From NCBI GenBank assembly GCA_964508975.1, contig CAZDVQ010000017.1, positions 1 through 64,000 on the forward strand: a stretch of DNA of 64,000 nucleotides, written 5' to 3'. Of this stretch, positions 6,910 to 15,882 are shown one piece after another. The translations under genes and the position numbers were made by a program. The DNA comes from CAZDVQ01 sp964508975. Its GTDB lineage: Bacteria > Bacteroidota > Bacteroidia > Chitinophagales > Saprospiraceae. Position 1 is the stretch's first letter. Every line of letters starts with the position of its first letter. The notes under the pieces were generated by a model. It was not told where the DNA came from and did not search any database. It saw only the letters and a program-made list of their open reading frames with translations.

Positions 6910-9315
6910 ATGAATAAATATTTATGGAGCATAGCCTTTATGCTATGCATTATAGCTATGCAGGCCCAAGTGCTCAAGGTCAAAGACCAGATGCGCCAAG
7001 GGTTAGAATTTGCTACTGCATTTAACCCAGGGCAAAACCTGGCAGTCATCACCGATGCCAAAGGAGAGGCCGACATTAGTGCTTTCCGAGGTGTGGATAC
7101 CATCGTAATCCGTTCCCTTGGGTATGAAACGGTTACCACAACGTACAAACAACTCGAGGCAAAGCGCTTCGTGGTCATCATGAAAGCCGATGATGTTTCA
7201 CTAAATGCCATCGTGGTGACAGAATCCCGCTGGAAAGAGTCGAAAAAAGATGTACCCAACCGGGTAGTACAAGTTAAAAAGAAAGACATCTTATTCCAAA
7301 ACCCTCAAACCTCAGCCGATTTGTTGGGACAAACGGGAGAGGTATTCATCCAGAAAAGCCAACAAGGCGGCGGTAGCCCGATGATTCGGGGTTTTGCCAC
7401 CAACCGATTGTTGATTACCGTTGACGGCGTCAGGATGAACACGGCCATTTTCCGTTCGGGCAATATCCAGAATGTGATTTCTATCGACCCATTATCGGTT
7501 GAGCAAACCGAGGTCATCATGGGCCCTGGCTCCAACATCTACGGTAGCGATGCCATTGGCGGGGTCATGAATTTTTATACCTTGACTCCAGCCCTGGCCA
7601 ACTCGGGCAAAGTGTTGGTGAAAGGGTCGTTCTTGTCGCGGTATGCTTCGGCTAACTTTGAGAAAACGGCTCACTTCGACCTCAATGTAGGTTTATCGAA
7701 ATGGGCTTTTTTAACCAGTTTAACCCTGACCGACTTCGATGATCTGCGCATGGGCAGCATTGGCCCAGCTGAATACCTACGGCCTACTTATGTCGAGCGC
7801 ATTAACGGGGTAGATAGTGTTTTGGTAAACCCGAACCCCTTGATTCAAAAGCCAACCGGATATACCCAATTGAACGTGTTGCAGAAAATCAGGTTTAAGC
7901 CAACAGCTAACTGGGACATCAACTACGGCTTCCAGTATAGTACCACCACCGACTATGGCCGATACGACCGTTTGATTAGGCCCCGAGGCAATACCCTGCG
8001 TTCTGCCGAGTGGAATTACGGCCCGCAAGTATGGATGCTCAACAATTTCAGCATCTTACACCGTACCGAAAAAGGTATATATGATGGCATGAGCATTCGT
8101 TTGGCACATCAGCGCTTTGAAGAAAGCCGCATGGACCGAGACTTAAATCGCCCAACACGTTTTGTACGCGAAGAAGCCGTGAACGCCTTGTCTTTCAACC
8201 TGGATTTCGAGAAAAAATTAGCCCCAAAGCATCAGTTGTACTACGGAGCCGAATACGTGCACAACCTAGTTAGCTCAACCGGCCAAGACGAGAACATCGT
8301 GACGGGCGTAACGGTAGATGGACCATCGCGTTACCCAGATGCGTCCACTTGGCAATCAGCGGGCGTTTACTTGAATTACAAATACAACATAAGCGAACAG
8401 TTCTTGATCCGTGTTGGTGCGCGCTATAGTTACTTCATGCTGGATGCTACCTTGGATACTACCTTTTACCAATTCCCCGTGGTCGATGCCAATATAAACA
8501 ATGGAGCCGCCACCGGTAGCCTTGGTTTAGTGTACAGCCCAACTAGTACTTGGCAGATTAGCCTAAACGGCTCTACGGGCTTCCGCTCGCCAAACATCGA
8601 TGATGTAGGCAAGGTGTTCGATTCCTCGCCAGGCGCAGTGGTGATACCGAATACCAACTTGCAAGGCGAATACGCCTACAATGGCGATTTGGGCATCGCC
8701 AAGTCGTTTGGAAACTGGCTAAAAGTGGATGTTTCTGGTTTCTACACCTTGCTCGACAATGCCCTGGTACGCCGCAACACCACGCTAAACGGTTTGGATA
8801 GTATCTTGTACGATGGCGAGCTAAGCCAAGTGCAATCTTTACAAAATGCAGCCCAGGCTACGGTCTGGGGCTTTAACCTAGGGTTTAACCTTGTTTTGCC
8901 CCAAGGCTTGAGCGTATTTTCTCGTTTTACATTCCAAAAAGGCGAAGAGGAACTCGACAATGGCGACATAGCGCCGCTCCGCCATGCAGCGCCTTGGTTT
9001 GGCATCACGCGTTTGTCGTACCAAGTGGATAAACTTCGCTTAGAAGCGTATGCACAATACAGTGGTGCGGTTAAAAATGTAAATCTTGCGCCTGAAGAGC
9101 AAGGAAAAACATATATCTACGCTATAGATAAAGATGGTTCGCCATACTCGCCTGCTTGGTTTACCATGAACGCCAAGGCTAGTTATCAGCTAACCAGTTA
9201 CTTTACCCTTGGTTTGGGCGTGGAGAATATTGGCGATATCCGCTACAGGCCTTATTCTTCGGGCATTGTATCGCCTGGCCGGAATTTCATCCTTTCCGGT
9301 AGAGTCACTTTCTAG
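6910..9315 (+). CDS. TonB-dependent outer-membrane receptor
   Basis: 801 residues: a signal peptide (about 1-19, ending MQAQ), a short CarboxypepD_reg-like N-terminal domain, a plug domain starting near residue 133 (SADLLGQTGEVFIQKSQ, then GGSPMIRGFATNRLLITVDG and IYGSDAIGGVMNF), and a 22-strand-type barrel ending in ILSGRVTF with the terminal aromatic residue. The plug motifs resemble the hemoglobin/transferrin/lactoferrin receptor group, so haem or metal-complex uptake is likely but not proven. It is followed by a strong intrinsic terminator. Confidence 0.93.
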   Translation: MNKYLWSIAFMLCIIAMQAQVLKVKDQMRQGLEFATAFNPGQNLAVITDAKGEADISAFRGVDTIVIRSLGYETVTTTYKQLEAKRFVVIMKADDVSLNAIVVTESRWKESKKDVPNRVVQVKKKDILFQNPQTSADLLGQTGEVFIQKSQQGGGSPMIRGFATNRLLITVDGVRMNTAIFRSGNIQNVISIDPLSVEQTEVIMGPGSNIYGSDAIGGVMNFYTLTPALANSGKVLVKGSFLSRYASANFEKTAHFDLNVGLSKWAFLTSLTLTDFDDLRMGSIGPAEYLRPTYVERINGVDSVLVNPNPLIQKPTGYTQLNVLQKIRFKPTANWDINYGFQYSTTTDYGRYDRLIRPRGNTLRSAEWNYGPQVWMLNNFSILHRTEKGIYDGMSIRLAHQRFEESRMDRDLNRPTRFVREEAVNALSFNLDFEKKLAPKHQLYYGAEYVHNLVSSTGQDENIVTGVTVDGPSRYPDASTWQSAGVYLNYKYNISEQFLIRVGARYSYFMLDATLDTTFYQFPVVDANINNGAATGSLGLVYSPTSTWQISLNGSTGFRSPNIDDVGKVFDSSPGAVVIPNTNLQGEYAYNGDLGIAKSFGNWLKVDVSGFYTLLDNALVRRNTTLNGLDSILYDGELSQVQSLQNAAQATVWGFNLGFNLVLPQGLSVFSRFTFQKGEEELDNGDIAPLRHAAPWFGITRLSYQVDKLRLEAYAQYSGAVKNVNLAPEEQGKTYIYAIDKDGSPYSPAWFTMNAKASYQLTSYFTLGLGVENIGDIRYRPYSSGIVSPGRNFILSGRVTF

Positions 9316-9336
9316 AAAGTATCCTGTACGCTATTT

Positions 9337-9370
9337 AGCCCTTGCTGGTTTCTGCCAGCAAGGGCTTTTT
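9337..9370 (+). terminator. Rho-independent terminator after the TonB receptor
   Basis: A 12-bp perfect stem (AGCCCTTGCTGG and CCAGCAAGGGCT) with a 6-nt loop and a short T-tract, 21 bp after the stop codon. Confidence 0.9.
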
Positions 9371-9552
9371 GTTTGATATAATACTGTATTTCAGTCATAT
9401 AACCCAAAAGATACATATCATACCCAAACACAGCCCCGCAATTTAATTTCCCTAAAATTGAAATATAGAAAAAATATTCTGCCAAAAGTTTGGTTAAGTT
9501 CCTTTATGTTTCTTACCTTAGCGCCCCGAACCTCAGACCAACCAAATTTCAC

Positions 9553-10551
9553 ATGGCCAGTTGGCAAACTCTTATCCTAAAAGCTGCATTGCGTAGAACG
9601 AAACGCAAAGTGGGTGCATACGGTGAAGATTTACAACGGTTAAGGCTAACCAAAGAGAAAGTGTTTGGTCGCTTCCCAATCCCCTCGGGGATGCGATTTG
9701 AGCAAGTTCAAATCGGGGACATGGATGCAGAATGGTCCTTCCCGCCGCAGTTCAAGCCTTCCAAGGTTATTTTGTACTTACACGGAGGAGGCTATGCCGC
9801 AGGCTCCTTTGCAACGCACCGCTCGCTGGTCTCCAAGATTTGCAAAACGGCCCGCTTGAAAGCCATCGCCATCAACTACAGGTTGGCACCCGAGCACGCT
9901 TGTCCTGCCGCCGTAGAAGATGCTGTTGAAGCCTATCAATACTTGCTTGCACAAGGTTATCGCGCTAAAGACATTATCGTTATGGGCGATTCAGCTGGTG
10001 GTGGACTAACAGCCGCCATGTTACTCGAGCTAAAAGCAGCCGAGCTTGAACAACCGCTTTGCGCCGTCATGATGTCTCCTTGGACTGATTTAACGGGTTC
10101 TGGTGCTTCCGTCCAAACTAGGGCTGCAGTTGACCCGCTACTTCCACCTGAAAAACTGGTGCGCTGGGCACAAAAGTATGCCAGCCATTTGCCGCTTGAT
10201 AGTCCATTAGTATCGCCGCTTTTTGGTAATTTTGAAGGCGTTGCGCCTATGTTCATCCAAGTAGGCAACGATGAAATCATCCTCGATGATTCTACTCGAT
10301 TAGCCCAAAAAGCCAAGGAACAAGGTGTGCAGGTAAGCTTCAAAGTTTGGCAAGGCATGCCACATGTTTGGCAGTTTGCTTGGCCGTTTTTACCTGAAGC
10401 CCAAAAGGCGATTAAAGAAATTGCCTCGTACGTAAACGACCAGATTATACAAGAAGAGCAGCGTATCAAAGGCCCCAGGGCCAGCAAAATGCTACTCGGC
10501 ATCGGCCAAGCGGCCCTCGGCATCATTGCCGCAGCCATTTTGGCTAAATAA
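9553..10551 (+). CDS. HSL-family alpha/beta hydrolase (esterase/lipase)
   Basis: 332 residues of the hormone-sensitive-lipase (family IV) esterases. The oxyanion motif is HGGGYAAGS (77-85), the nucleophile motif GDSAGGG (from 145), the probable acid Asp is in NDEIILDDS and the catalytic His in MPHVWQF. The C-terminal 17 residues are hydrophobic (GIGQAALGIIAAAILAK), a possible membrane tail. I use the ATG at 9553; a TTG at 9490 would add 21 residues but that stretch contains a TACCTTAG -7-like box and is better read as promoter. The substrate is unknown; short-chain acyl esters are usual. Confidence 0.9.
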   Translation: MASWQTLILKAALRRTKRKVGAYGEDLQRLRLTKEKVFGRFPIPSGMRFEQVQIGDMDAEWSFPPQFKPSKVILYLHGGGYAAGSFATHRSLVSKICKTARLKAIAINYRLAPEHACPAAVEDAVEAYQYLLAQGYRAKDIIVMGDSAGGGLTAAMLLELKAAELEQPLCAVMMSPWTDLTGSGASVQTRAAVDPLLPPEKLVRWAQKYASHLPLDSPLVSPLFGNFEGVAPMFIQVGNDEIILDDSTRLAQKAKEQGVQVSFKVWQGMPHVWQFAWPFLPEAQKAIKEIASYVNDQIIQEEQRIKGPRASKMLLGIGQAALGIIAAAILAK

Positions 10552-10594
10552 ATGACTAAAGACCTCGTTTTAATAATTGATTGATTGGTGAATG

Positions 10595-10624
10595 AAGCCC
10601 TACCGCAAGGTGGGGCTTTTTCTT
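10595..10624 (+). terminator. Rho-independent terminator with GCAA tetraloop
   Basis: The stem AAGCCCTACC/GGTGGGGCTT (one G-T pair) is closed by a GNRA loop (GCAA) and followed by T-rich sequence. It serves the esterase gene and lies directly before a family B repeat. Confidence 0.85.
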
Positions 10625-10625
10625 T

Positions 10626-10733
10626 TTTGGGGCCTGCGCCGCGTTGCGCCGCCGCACCCTGCCGGGCTCGGCTGTTCGCCTCGGTGCTACGCACCAGCCG
10701 CCAAAGCGGCTGCCCTCTAGGCTGCTAGGCCGA
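10626..10733 (+). repeat. GC-rich structured repeat, family B, copy 2
   Basis: Head TTTTGGGGCC, then GGTGCTACGCACC and the arm AGCCGCCAAAGCGGCT. That arm corresponds to AGCACCTTTGGTGCT in the copy at 11364 and AGCGCCTACGGCGCT in the copy at 23884 (minus strand): both stem strands changed together. Confidence 0.75.
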
Positions 10734-10810
10734 GTCGTTTTCTGGCTTGCTTCAAGCTTATACATTTAAGACCTACCTCTTTTGAGCATCCATGTCACGA
10801 GAACAAATAA

Positions 10811-10934
10811 GGTTCCGAGTTTGCAGGCAAAACAGGTACGGCAAACGTTCCGTGGCGATTCCTGTATTATACATGCTCAAACGGCTTGCCGCCACGGTTC
10901 TTATATTATCCGCGCCCCGTACCCAGCGGGCAGG
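10811..10934 (+). repeat. Repeat family F, copy 1
   Basis: About 120 bp beginning GTTCCGAGTTTGC with an internal palindrome CCGTGGCG...CGCCACGG and the segment AAACGGCTTGCCGCCACGG. Other copies are at 57015-57121 (same strand) and 54419-54525 (opposite strand). All three are embedded in gaps with family G or related CCCGGG repeats. Confidence 0.75.
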
Positions 10935-10974
10935 ATTGATTGATTCTAGGTTAATGCATACAGCATTATTTTTT

Positions 10975-11167
10975 ACCACCCCGTCTGCTGCGCTCCACGC
11001 TTCGCGTTCCGCTTGCATCCACCCCTCCTTTGCATGGAGGGGAATTTAGCTTATCTTATATTTAATTGATTATCAGTAATATAAAACAAGACCTAGACTC
11101 CCCTCCATGCAAAGGAGGGGTGGATGCGCAGGTGGCGTTTTACGCCACGTAGCGCAGACGGGGTGGT
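10975..11167 (-). mobile_element. 193-bp inverted-repeat element E, copy 1
   Basis: MITE-like non-coding element with termini ACCACCCCGTCTGC / GCAGACGGGGTGGT. Each arm carries CATCCACCCCTCC and its own hairpin, and an AT-rich spacer lies between. The copy at 36601-36793 has exactly the same length but opposite orientation (its left arm matches the right arm here). No clear target-site duplication. An outer inverted repeat GGGCAGGATTGATTG (10929-10943 and 11192-11206) surrounds this copy. Confidence 0.8.
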
Positions 11168-11210
11168 AAATCACAATGAAAAAACAGAACCAATCAATCC
11201 TGCCCAGCGG

Positions 11211-11261
11211 GTTGCGCTTCGCTGACCCGGGGCTACCAAAAGGGGCTGCCCTACGGGCAGC
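11211..11261 (+). repeat. 51-bp repeat G, copy 1
   Basis: Begins GTTGCGCTTCGCTGACCCGG and ends GGGCTGCCCTACGGGCAGC. It is identical over 51 bp to 57129-57179. Diverged pieces occur on the other strand near 54381-54420 and 56910-56940. Confidence 0.8.
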
Positions 11262-11363
11262 ATTAAAAAATGTGTCCAAATCGTAGCGCTCCTAGCGGAG
11301 CGGGGCGGCGGGGCAAAATACGATATAAGTCATTCATAATTAATCATTTACAATTAACCATTA

Positions 11364-11493
11364 AAGCACGGCGGCTTCGCCGCCGTGCTTGCGCCAGGCA
11401 TGCGGAGGGCAGCACCAAAGGTGCTGGTGCGAAGCACGGAGCGAAGCGAACCCCGTAGCACGCCGACGGCGCGCAGCGCCGGGGCGCCCAAAA
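11364..11493 (-). repeat. GC-rich structured repeat, family B, copy 3
   Basis: On the minus strand: head TTTTGGGCGCCCCGGCGC, then CGTGCTACGGGGTTCGC, CCGTGCTTCGCACC, the arm AGCACCTTTGGTGCT and CATGCCTGGCGC. An extra long hairpin (AAGCACGGCGGC TTC GCCGCCGTGCTT, 11364-11390) is attached at the tail end. Confidence 0.75.
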
Positions 11494-11540
11494 TGATAAA
11501 AACGATGAAATGATAAAATGATAAAGCGACTTAATCCCGT

Positions 11541-11570
11541 TTACAACTTACATCTCACAACTCACATCTT
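11541..11570. repeat. Short CTCACATC/TTACAACT repeats
   Basis: Degenerate units ACAACTTACATCTCACAACT; the same kind of sequence recurs at 30610-30635. The rest of 11494-11680 is AT-rich with no gene seen. Confidence 0.5.
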
Positions 11571-11687
11571 AAGTTAACCTGAATTTAACTTTACCGACAA
11601 ATTCTGGGTTTTTGTCGCATTTGTATGGGTGGTCAAAATAATAATGGTCAAATTCGCATCTTCTATTAGGTTTTACCTATAAAAACG

Positions 11688-11695
11688 TAGCTTTG
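11688..11695 (+). promoter_or_regulatory. -7 box for the CotH operon
   Basis: TAGCTTTG, a full TAnnTTTG match, 59 bp upstream of the ATG at 11755; the likely promoter of the five-gene operon. Confidence 0.55.
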
Positions 11696-11754
11696 CGCTA
11701 TAATTTTTGGGTAAGAACGACTGAAACAACCAACAATTATTAAACTTTACACCC

Positions 11755-14115
11755 ATGAAAATGCGATTACACGTTAATTTATGGTTAACTGCATTAAGCT
11801 TATTTTCCATGAGCTTACAAGCACAAAACCTTGCCCCTGAAATGTCATTGTCGGCAGACGGCCATATGCTGTACACCGGCAAAAGCAGCCCTACAGGCCT
11901 CTACGACTCTACCCTTATCCGTTCGGTTTACATCAATTTTCCACAGGCCAACTACTGGACCTTGATGCAACAAAACTATCAAACCCGTACACCTATCATG
12001 GCAAACATGGTGGTAGATGGCGTGAATTACGATAGCGTGGGCGTTGGTTTTAAAGGCAACACCTCGTATATGGGCACGGGCAACTCGCAGAAAAAATCAT
12101 TCGGCGTTGACATGAACTGGCTCGTTTCTGGCCAAGATCTTATGGGCTATAAAACCTTGAATTTCAACAATGCATACCAAGACGAATCGTTCCTGCGCGA
12201 GGTATTTTACCTACATCAAATTCGCAGGCACATCCCTGCCGCCAAGGCTAACTTTATACACTTGTATTTGAACAACCAAGATTGGGGCCTTTACCCTAAT
12301 GTGCAACAAATCAACAAGGATTTACTCGAGCAATGGTTCATGAGCAACGATGGCGCCAACTGGCGTGCGCATGTACGCACAACAGGTGGACCTGGACCAG
12401 GGCCTGGCGGTGGCTGGGGCGATGGTACGGCAGCATTGAACTACCTTGGTGCCGATACAACTACTTACAAAACGTATTACACGCTCAAAAGCTCGGACAT
12501 TGCTAACCCTTGGACCTATTTGGTAAATGGTTGTAATGCGCTCAACAACACGACTATAGCCAACTTACCCACGGTTTTACCTCAATTTTTTGACGTGGAC
12601 CGCGTGCTTTGGTTCCTGGCTTGCGAAATCGCCTTCATGGACGATGATAGCTATGTGTACAAAGGCAAAATGGACTATTACGTGTACTATGAACCCGAAA
12701 CTGGCCATTTGATCCCGCTAGAGTTTGACGGTAATTCCGTGATGCCGACATCTACCACTTGGAGCCCCTTCTACAACGCCAACTTGGTTAACTACCCCTT
12801 GCTTAATAAATTGCTTCAAGTGCCGGCATACCGCCAGCGCTATTTGGCACACTTGCGTACCATCATCAACGAGTCGCTTGACCCTGCCAAGACCAACGTG
12901 ATTTTGGATAACTACAAAGCCCAAATTGATGCCTTAGTTCAGAGCGACCCTAAAAAATTGTACACCTACAACGCATTTGTCAGCGAGGTAACTACCCTGA
13001 AAAACTGGATAACCAACCGTAGAACCTACCTTCTGAGCAATAGCGAGGTAGCCCAAGTAGCACCTTCCATACCTACGGTATCTTATGCCAATATCCAAAA
13101 TCAAGCTTGGACTGCCCCTGCGGCTGGCGAGCTAGCCCATGTGACGGCTCAAGTAAGTTCTACCAATGGTATCGACCACGTTTATCTACATTACACAACC
13201 GGTTTGGTGGGCAATTTCACGAGTTTAACGATGTTCGATGATGGCCAGCACAACGACGGCGGCGCTGGCGACGGTGTTTACGGTGCCGATATCCCGGGCC
13301 AAACCGCAGGTGAGTGGGTTAGATTTTATATCGAAGCCGCCGCTGGCAATACCGCTAAATCGGTTGCGTTTAGCCCAGTTGGAGCAGAACATGACGTGTA
13401 CATTTATCAAGTACAAACCCAACAATCTGCCGTTACTGGCGTTGTGATTAACGAAGTTATGGCATCGAATAGCAACACGGTAACCGATAACTTTGGCGAA
13501 TACGACGACTGGATTGAAATCTACAACACCAACAGCTTTGCAGTTGACCTAAGCGGTTTCTTCTTGAGCGATAACCCTCAAAACCTGAACAAGTTTGAAA
13601 TCGCTCAAGGCACCACCTTAGCGCCGTTTGAGTATAAAATTTTCTGGGCAGACGAAGACAGTTCACAAGGCCCTAACCACTGTAATTTCAAGCTTTCGGC
13701 ATCAGCAGAGACCTTGATGTTGTTGGACAATAACCTAGAACTGGTAGACTCTATGTCGTGGGGCGCTCAACAAACGGATATGGGTTACGCCCGTGTTCCA
13801 AACGGTACTGGTCCGTTTAGCATTCAATCGCCAACCTTCCAAGCCAACAACGAGCCCAACGGCACCGAAGATATAGTAGCACTCGCCGCCAGTATGCAGG
13901 TTTACCCTAACCCGGCATCCGACCTGTTGCACGTCCTACTTCAAAACGGCCCCGAAGGCAACCAACTGATTGAAGTTTACGACCTAACTGGTAGGTTTGT
14001 AGAACAAGCACAAGGTTCAGGTCTAATTGAATTGAATACCAGCCAATGGCCCAATGGGGTTTACCTCATCCGCCATGGCGCATTGACACAAAAAGTAGTA
14101 ATTACACATGAATAG
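11755..14115 (+). CDS. Secreted CotH-kinase-family protein with LTD and T9SS sorting domain
   Basis: 786 residues. Signal peptide (1-23, ending SLQAQ). A CotH domain spans roughly residues 40-430: NMVVDGVNYDSVGVGFKGNTS, FGVDMNW, KTLNFNNAYQDESFLREV and LIPLEFDGN are typical. CotH proteins phosphorylate spore-coat proteins in Bacillus; the function in Bacteroidota is unknown. Residues about 564-675 form a lamin-tail (LTD) beta-sandwich (INEVMASNS, DWIEIYN). The last about 80 residues (YPNPASD to VVITHE) are a type IX secretion C-terminal signal, so the protein should be exported and surface-anchored or released. First gene of an operon with overlapping cistrons. Confidence 0.93.
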   Translation: MKMRLHVNLWLTALSLFSMSLQAQNLAPEMSLSADGHMLYTGKSSPTGLYDSTLIRSVYINFPQANYWTLMQQNYQTRTPIMANMVVDGVNYDSVGVGFKGNTSYMGTGNSQKKSFGVDMNWLVSGQDLMGYKTLNFNNAYQDESFLREVFYLHQIRRHIPAAKANFIHLYLNNQDWGLYPNVQQINKDLLEQWFMSNDGANWRAHVRTTGGPGPGPGGGWGDGTAALNYLGADTTTYKTYYTLKSSDIANPWTYLVNGCNALNNTTIANLPTVLPQFFDVDRVLWFLACEIAFMDDDSYVYKGKMDYYVYYEPETGHLIPLEFDGNSVMPTSTTWSPFYNANLVNYPLLNKLLQVPAYRQRYLAHLRTIINESLDPAKTNVILDNYKAQIDALVQSDPKKLYTYNAFVSEVTTLKNWITNRRTYLLSNSEVAQVAPSIPTVSYANIQNQAWTAPAAGELAHVTAQVSSTNGIDHVYLHYTTGLVGNFTSLTMFDDGQHNDGGAGDGVYGADIPGQTAGEWVRFYIEAAAGNTAKSVAFSPVGAEHDVYIYQVQTQQSAVTGVVINEVMASNSNTVTDNFGEYDDWIEIYNTNSFAVDLSGFFLSDNPQNLNKFEIAQGTTLAPFEYKIFWADEDSSQGPNHCNFKLSASAETLMLLDNNLELVDSMSWGAQQTDMGYARVPNGTGPFSIQSPTFQANNEPNGTEDIVALAASMQVYPNPASDLLHVLLQNGPEGNQLIEVYDLTGRFVEQAQGSGLIELNTSQWPNGVYLIRHGALTQKVVITHE

Positions 14116-14497
14116 ATTCTTTTTAAGTATGCTACTCGCCACCGGGTTCTTTTTCACTTCCTGTGAAAAAGAACCTGGCCCGGGCGGCCTAGGCAAAATT
14201 ACGGGAAGGGTTTACGAAACCGAGTACAATAGTGCAGGTAACCCACGGGGCGCTTATGACAAAGCCGACCAACGTGTATATATCCGCTATGGCGACAACA
14301 TGGGCATCGACGATGACACCCGTACAGCCTTTGACGGTACGTTTAAGTTCGATAACCTGCAAGCTGGTGAGTATACCGTTTTTACTTACTCCGAGTGTAG
14401 TAATTGCGCCAGCGGTGTTGAAGCGGTTATCGTACCCGTAAGCCTTTCCTTCAAAGAACATAAAGACCTCGATACCCTGCATGTCTCAAAATACTAG
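14108..14497 (+). CDS. Small lipoprotein with carboxypeptidase-regulatory-like fold
   Basis: 129 residues. A lipoprotein signal with lipobox FFFTSC (Cys19) is followed by Glu/Pro/Gly. The mature part has the pattern GKITGRVYE ... FDNLQAGEYTVFTYSEC, a CarboxypepD_reg/SpaA-like beta-sandwich. It overlaps the CotH gene by 8 bp and the VTC gene by 17 bp, so translation is probably coupled. Likely an envelope accessory of the operon; role unknown. Confidence 0.85.
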   Translation: MNRFFLSMLLATGFFFTSCEKEPGPGGLGKITGRVYETEYNSAGNPRGAYDKADQRVYIRYGDNMGIDDDTRTAFDGTFKFDNLQAGEYTVFTYSECSNCASGVEAVIVPVSLSFKEHKDLDTLHVSKY

Positions 14498-15251
14498 TTT
14501 AAGACCATTGCTGGAACAATTCGGCCCAATAAGCCTCGAGGACAGCAAGGCTGCGGCCTTGATGAAGCGCCTCGACTTCAAGTTCATCTTCCACGAGTCG
14601 ATGATACCTGAGATATTGCAAAAACTCTCGGATAGCTACTACATATTCACCATCGACGGGGAGCAGCTATTCCACTACGATAATACCTACTTCGATACAC
14701 CCTCGCTCAAATTCTTCTACGACCACATGAATGGTCGGGCTAACCGCCTGAAAATCAGGGTACGCTCCTACGTGGAAAGCGACCTGCATTTCCTTGAGAT
14801 GAAGCACAAGAACAACAAAGGCGAAACCGATAAACGCCGCATGCGGGTTGATCAACATAAACAAGCCCTAGCAGAAACTGAACTCAAGTTCTTGAGCAAA
14901 AAGGCAGAACAGCCGGAAATATTACACGCTACGCTGCATAATAATTTTCAACGCATTACCTTTGTCCACAAAGCCTTCAGCGAGCGGATTACCTTTGATT
15001 TTAATATCCGTTTCACCCACGAGGACAAGTGCTTTGACCTGCCAGGGCTCGTGGTGGCTGAATCAAAATGTGAGAGCGGCTTTAAAAGCCCCTTTCAACA
15101 AGTGATGCACCAACTCAAAATAAAACCAAGCTCGTTTAGCAAATACCTCATGGGTGTGCAATACACCCGGGAGAACGTGAAACGAAACGCCGTAAAACCC
15201 TTATTAAGAACCATCCGTAAAATAACCTCCCATGACTCCCTTGTTTCTTGA
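14481..15251 (+). CDS. VTC-domain (polyphosphate polymerase-type) protein
   Basis: 256 residues matching the VTC domain, the tunnel-shaped catalytic domain that makes polyphosphate from ATP in yeast Vtc4. Expected basic and acidic tunnel residues are visible: KRLDFKFIF near the N-terminus, YFDTP, RLKIRVRSY, LEMKHKNNKGETDKRRM, and VAESKCESG near the end. In bacteria this family recurs beside CotH and DUF4956 genes, as here. Enzymatic activity is inferred from family, not shown. Confidence 0.9.
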   Translation: MSQNTSLRPLLEQFGPISLEDSKAAALMKRLDFKFIFHESMIPEILQKLSDSYYIFTIDGEQLFHYDNTYFDTPSLKFFYDHMNGRANRLKIRVRSYVESDLHFLEMKHKNNKGETDKRRMRVDQHKQALAETELKFLSKKAEQPEILHATLHNNFQRITFVHKAFSERITFDFNIRFTHEDKCFDLPGLVVAESKCESGFKSPFQQVMHQLKIKPSSFSKYLMGVQYTRENVKRNAVKPLLRTIRKITSHDSLVS

Positions 15252-15882
15252 GTCTTTACCTTTTGCTGGTATCACCATTTTCGATGCAGATTCGTTCGTG
15301 AACCTCGCTTTGCGTTTCGCCATCAACTTTACCGTTGGGTTTATTGCTATTTATTTCATTTATGCTAAACGCGACCTCCGTAACTCCGAGTTCGCCTTCA
15401 ACTACTTCGTGTTTAACTCCATGGTGTTTTTCCTCACCTACCTGCTTGAACACGTGCAAATGGACCTAGGCTTTGCCTTCGGTTTGTTCGCGGTATTCTC
15501 TATCCTTCGTTACCGCACGCTGCCAATCCCTATCCGCGAGATGACCTATCTGTTCATCCTCATTGGCCTGGCAGTGATCAACGCCTTGAGCGTGGGCAAT
15601 ATATCTATGGTTGAGCTGCTATTCTCCAACCTGGCCATATTGGGTGTAACCTGGTTGGGCGAGTTGACCCTACTCTATCGTTTGGCCGGTTACAAAGCCA
15701 ATAAACGCCTCGACGAAAAGGTGGTGCAATACGAGAAAATTGAACTGGTTGTACCGGCCAGGAAAGCTGAAATGCTCGAAGATTTAAAAACCCGTACCGG
15801 CCTTGATATTCAGCACTTTAGCATCGAGGAGTTCGACTTTATGAAAGATACGGCCACCGTGCGCATTTACTTCGTGGCATGA
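15232..15882 (+). CDS. DUF4956 integral membrane protein
   Basis: 216 residues. About four hydrophobic segments occupy residues 20-140 (for example NFTVGFIAIYFIYA, FFLTYLLEHVQ, FGLFAVFSILRYR and YLFILIGLAVINAL), with a soluble C-terminal domain of about 75 residues. FAVFSILRYRTLPIPIREMT is the conserved DUF4956 signature. It overlaps the VTC gene by 20 bp. Probably a membrane partner of the VTC protein; function undescribed. Confidence 0.9.
   Translation: MTPLFLESLPFAGITIFDADSFVNLALRFAINFTVGFIAIYFIYAKRDLRNSEFAFNYFVFNSMVFFLTYLLEHVQMDLGFAFGLFAVFSILRYRTLPIPIREMTYLFILIGLAVINALSVGNISMVELLFSNLAILGVTWLGELTLLYRLAGYKANKRLDEKVVQYEKIELVVPARKAEMLEDLKTRTGLDIQHFSIEEFDFMKDTATVRIYFVA

Noticed and set aside
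9490..9552. TTG at 9490 as start of the esterase
   Set aside because: The segment holds a promoter-like TACCTTAG box and its 21 residues do not match the family; ATG 9553 does.
9957..10694. A 245-codon minus-strand frame opposite the esterase
   Set aside because: Antisense to intact catalytic motifs of the esterase and running into a GC-rich repeat; composition is typical of a shadow frame.
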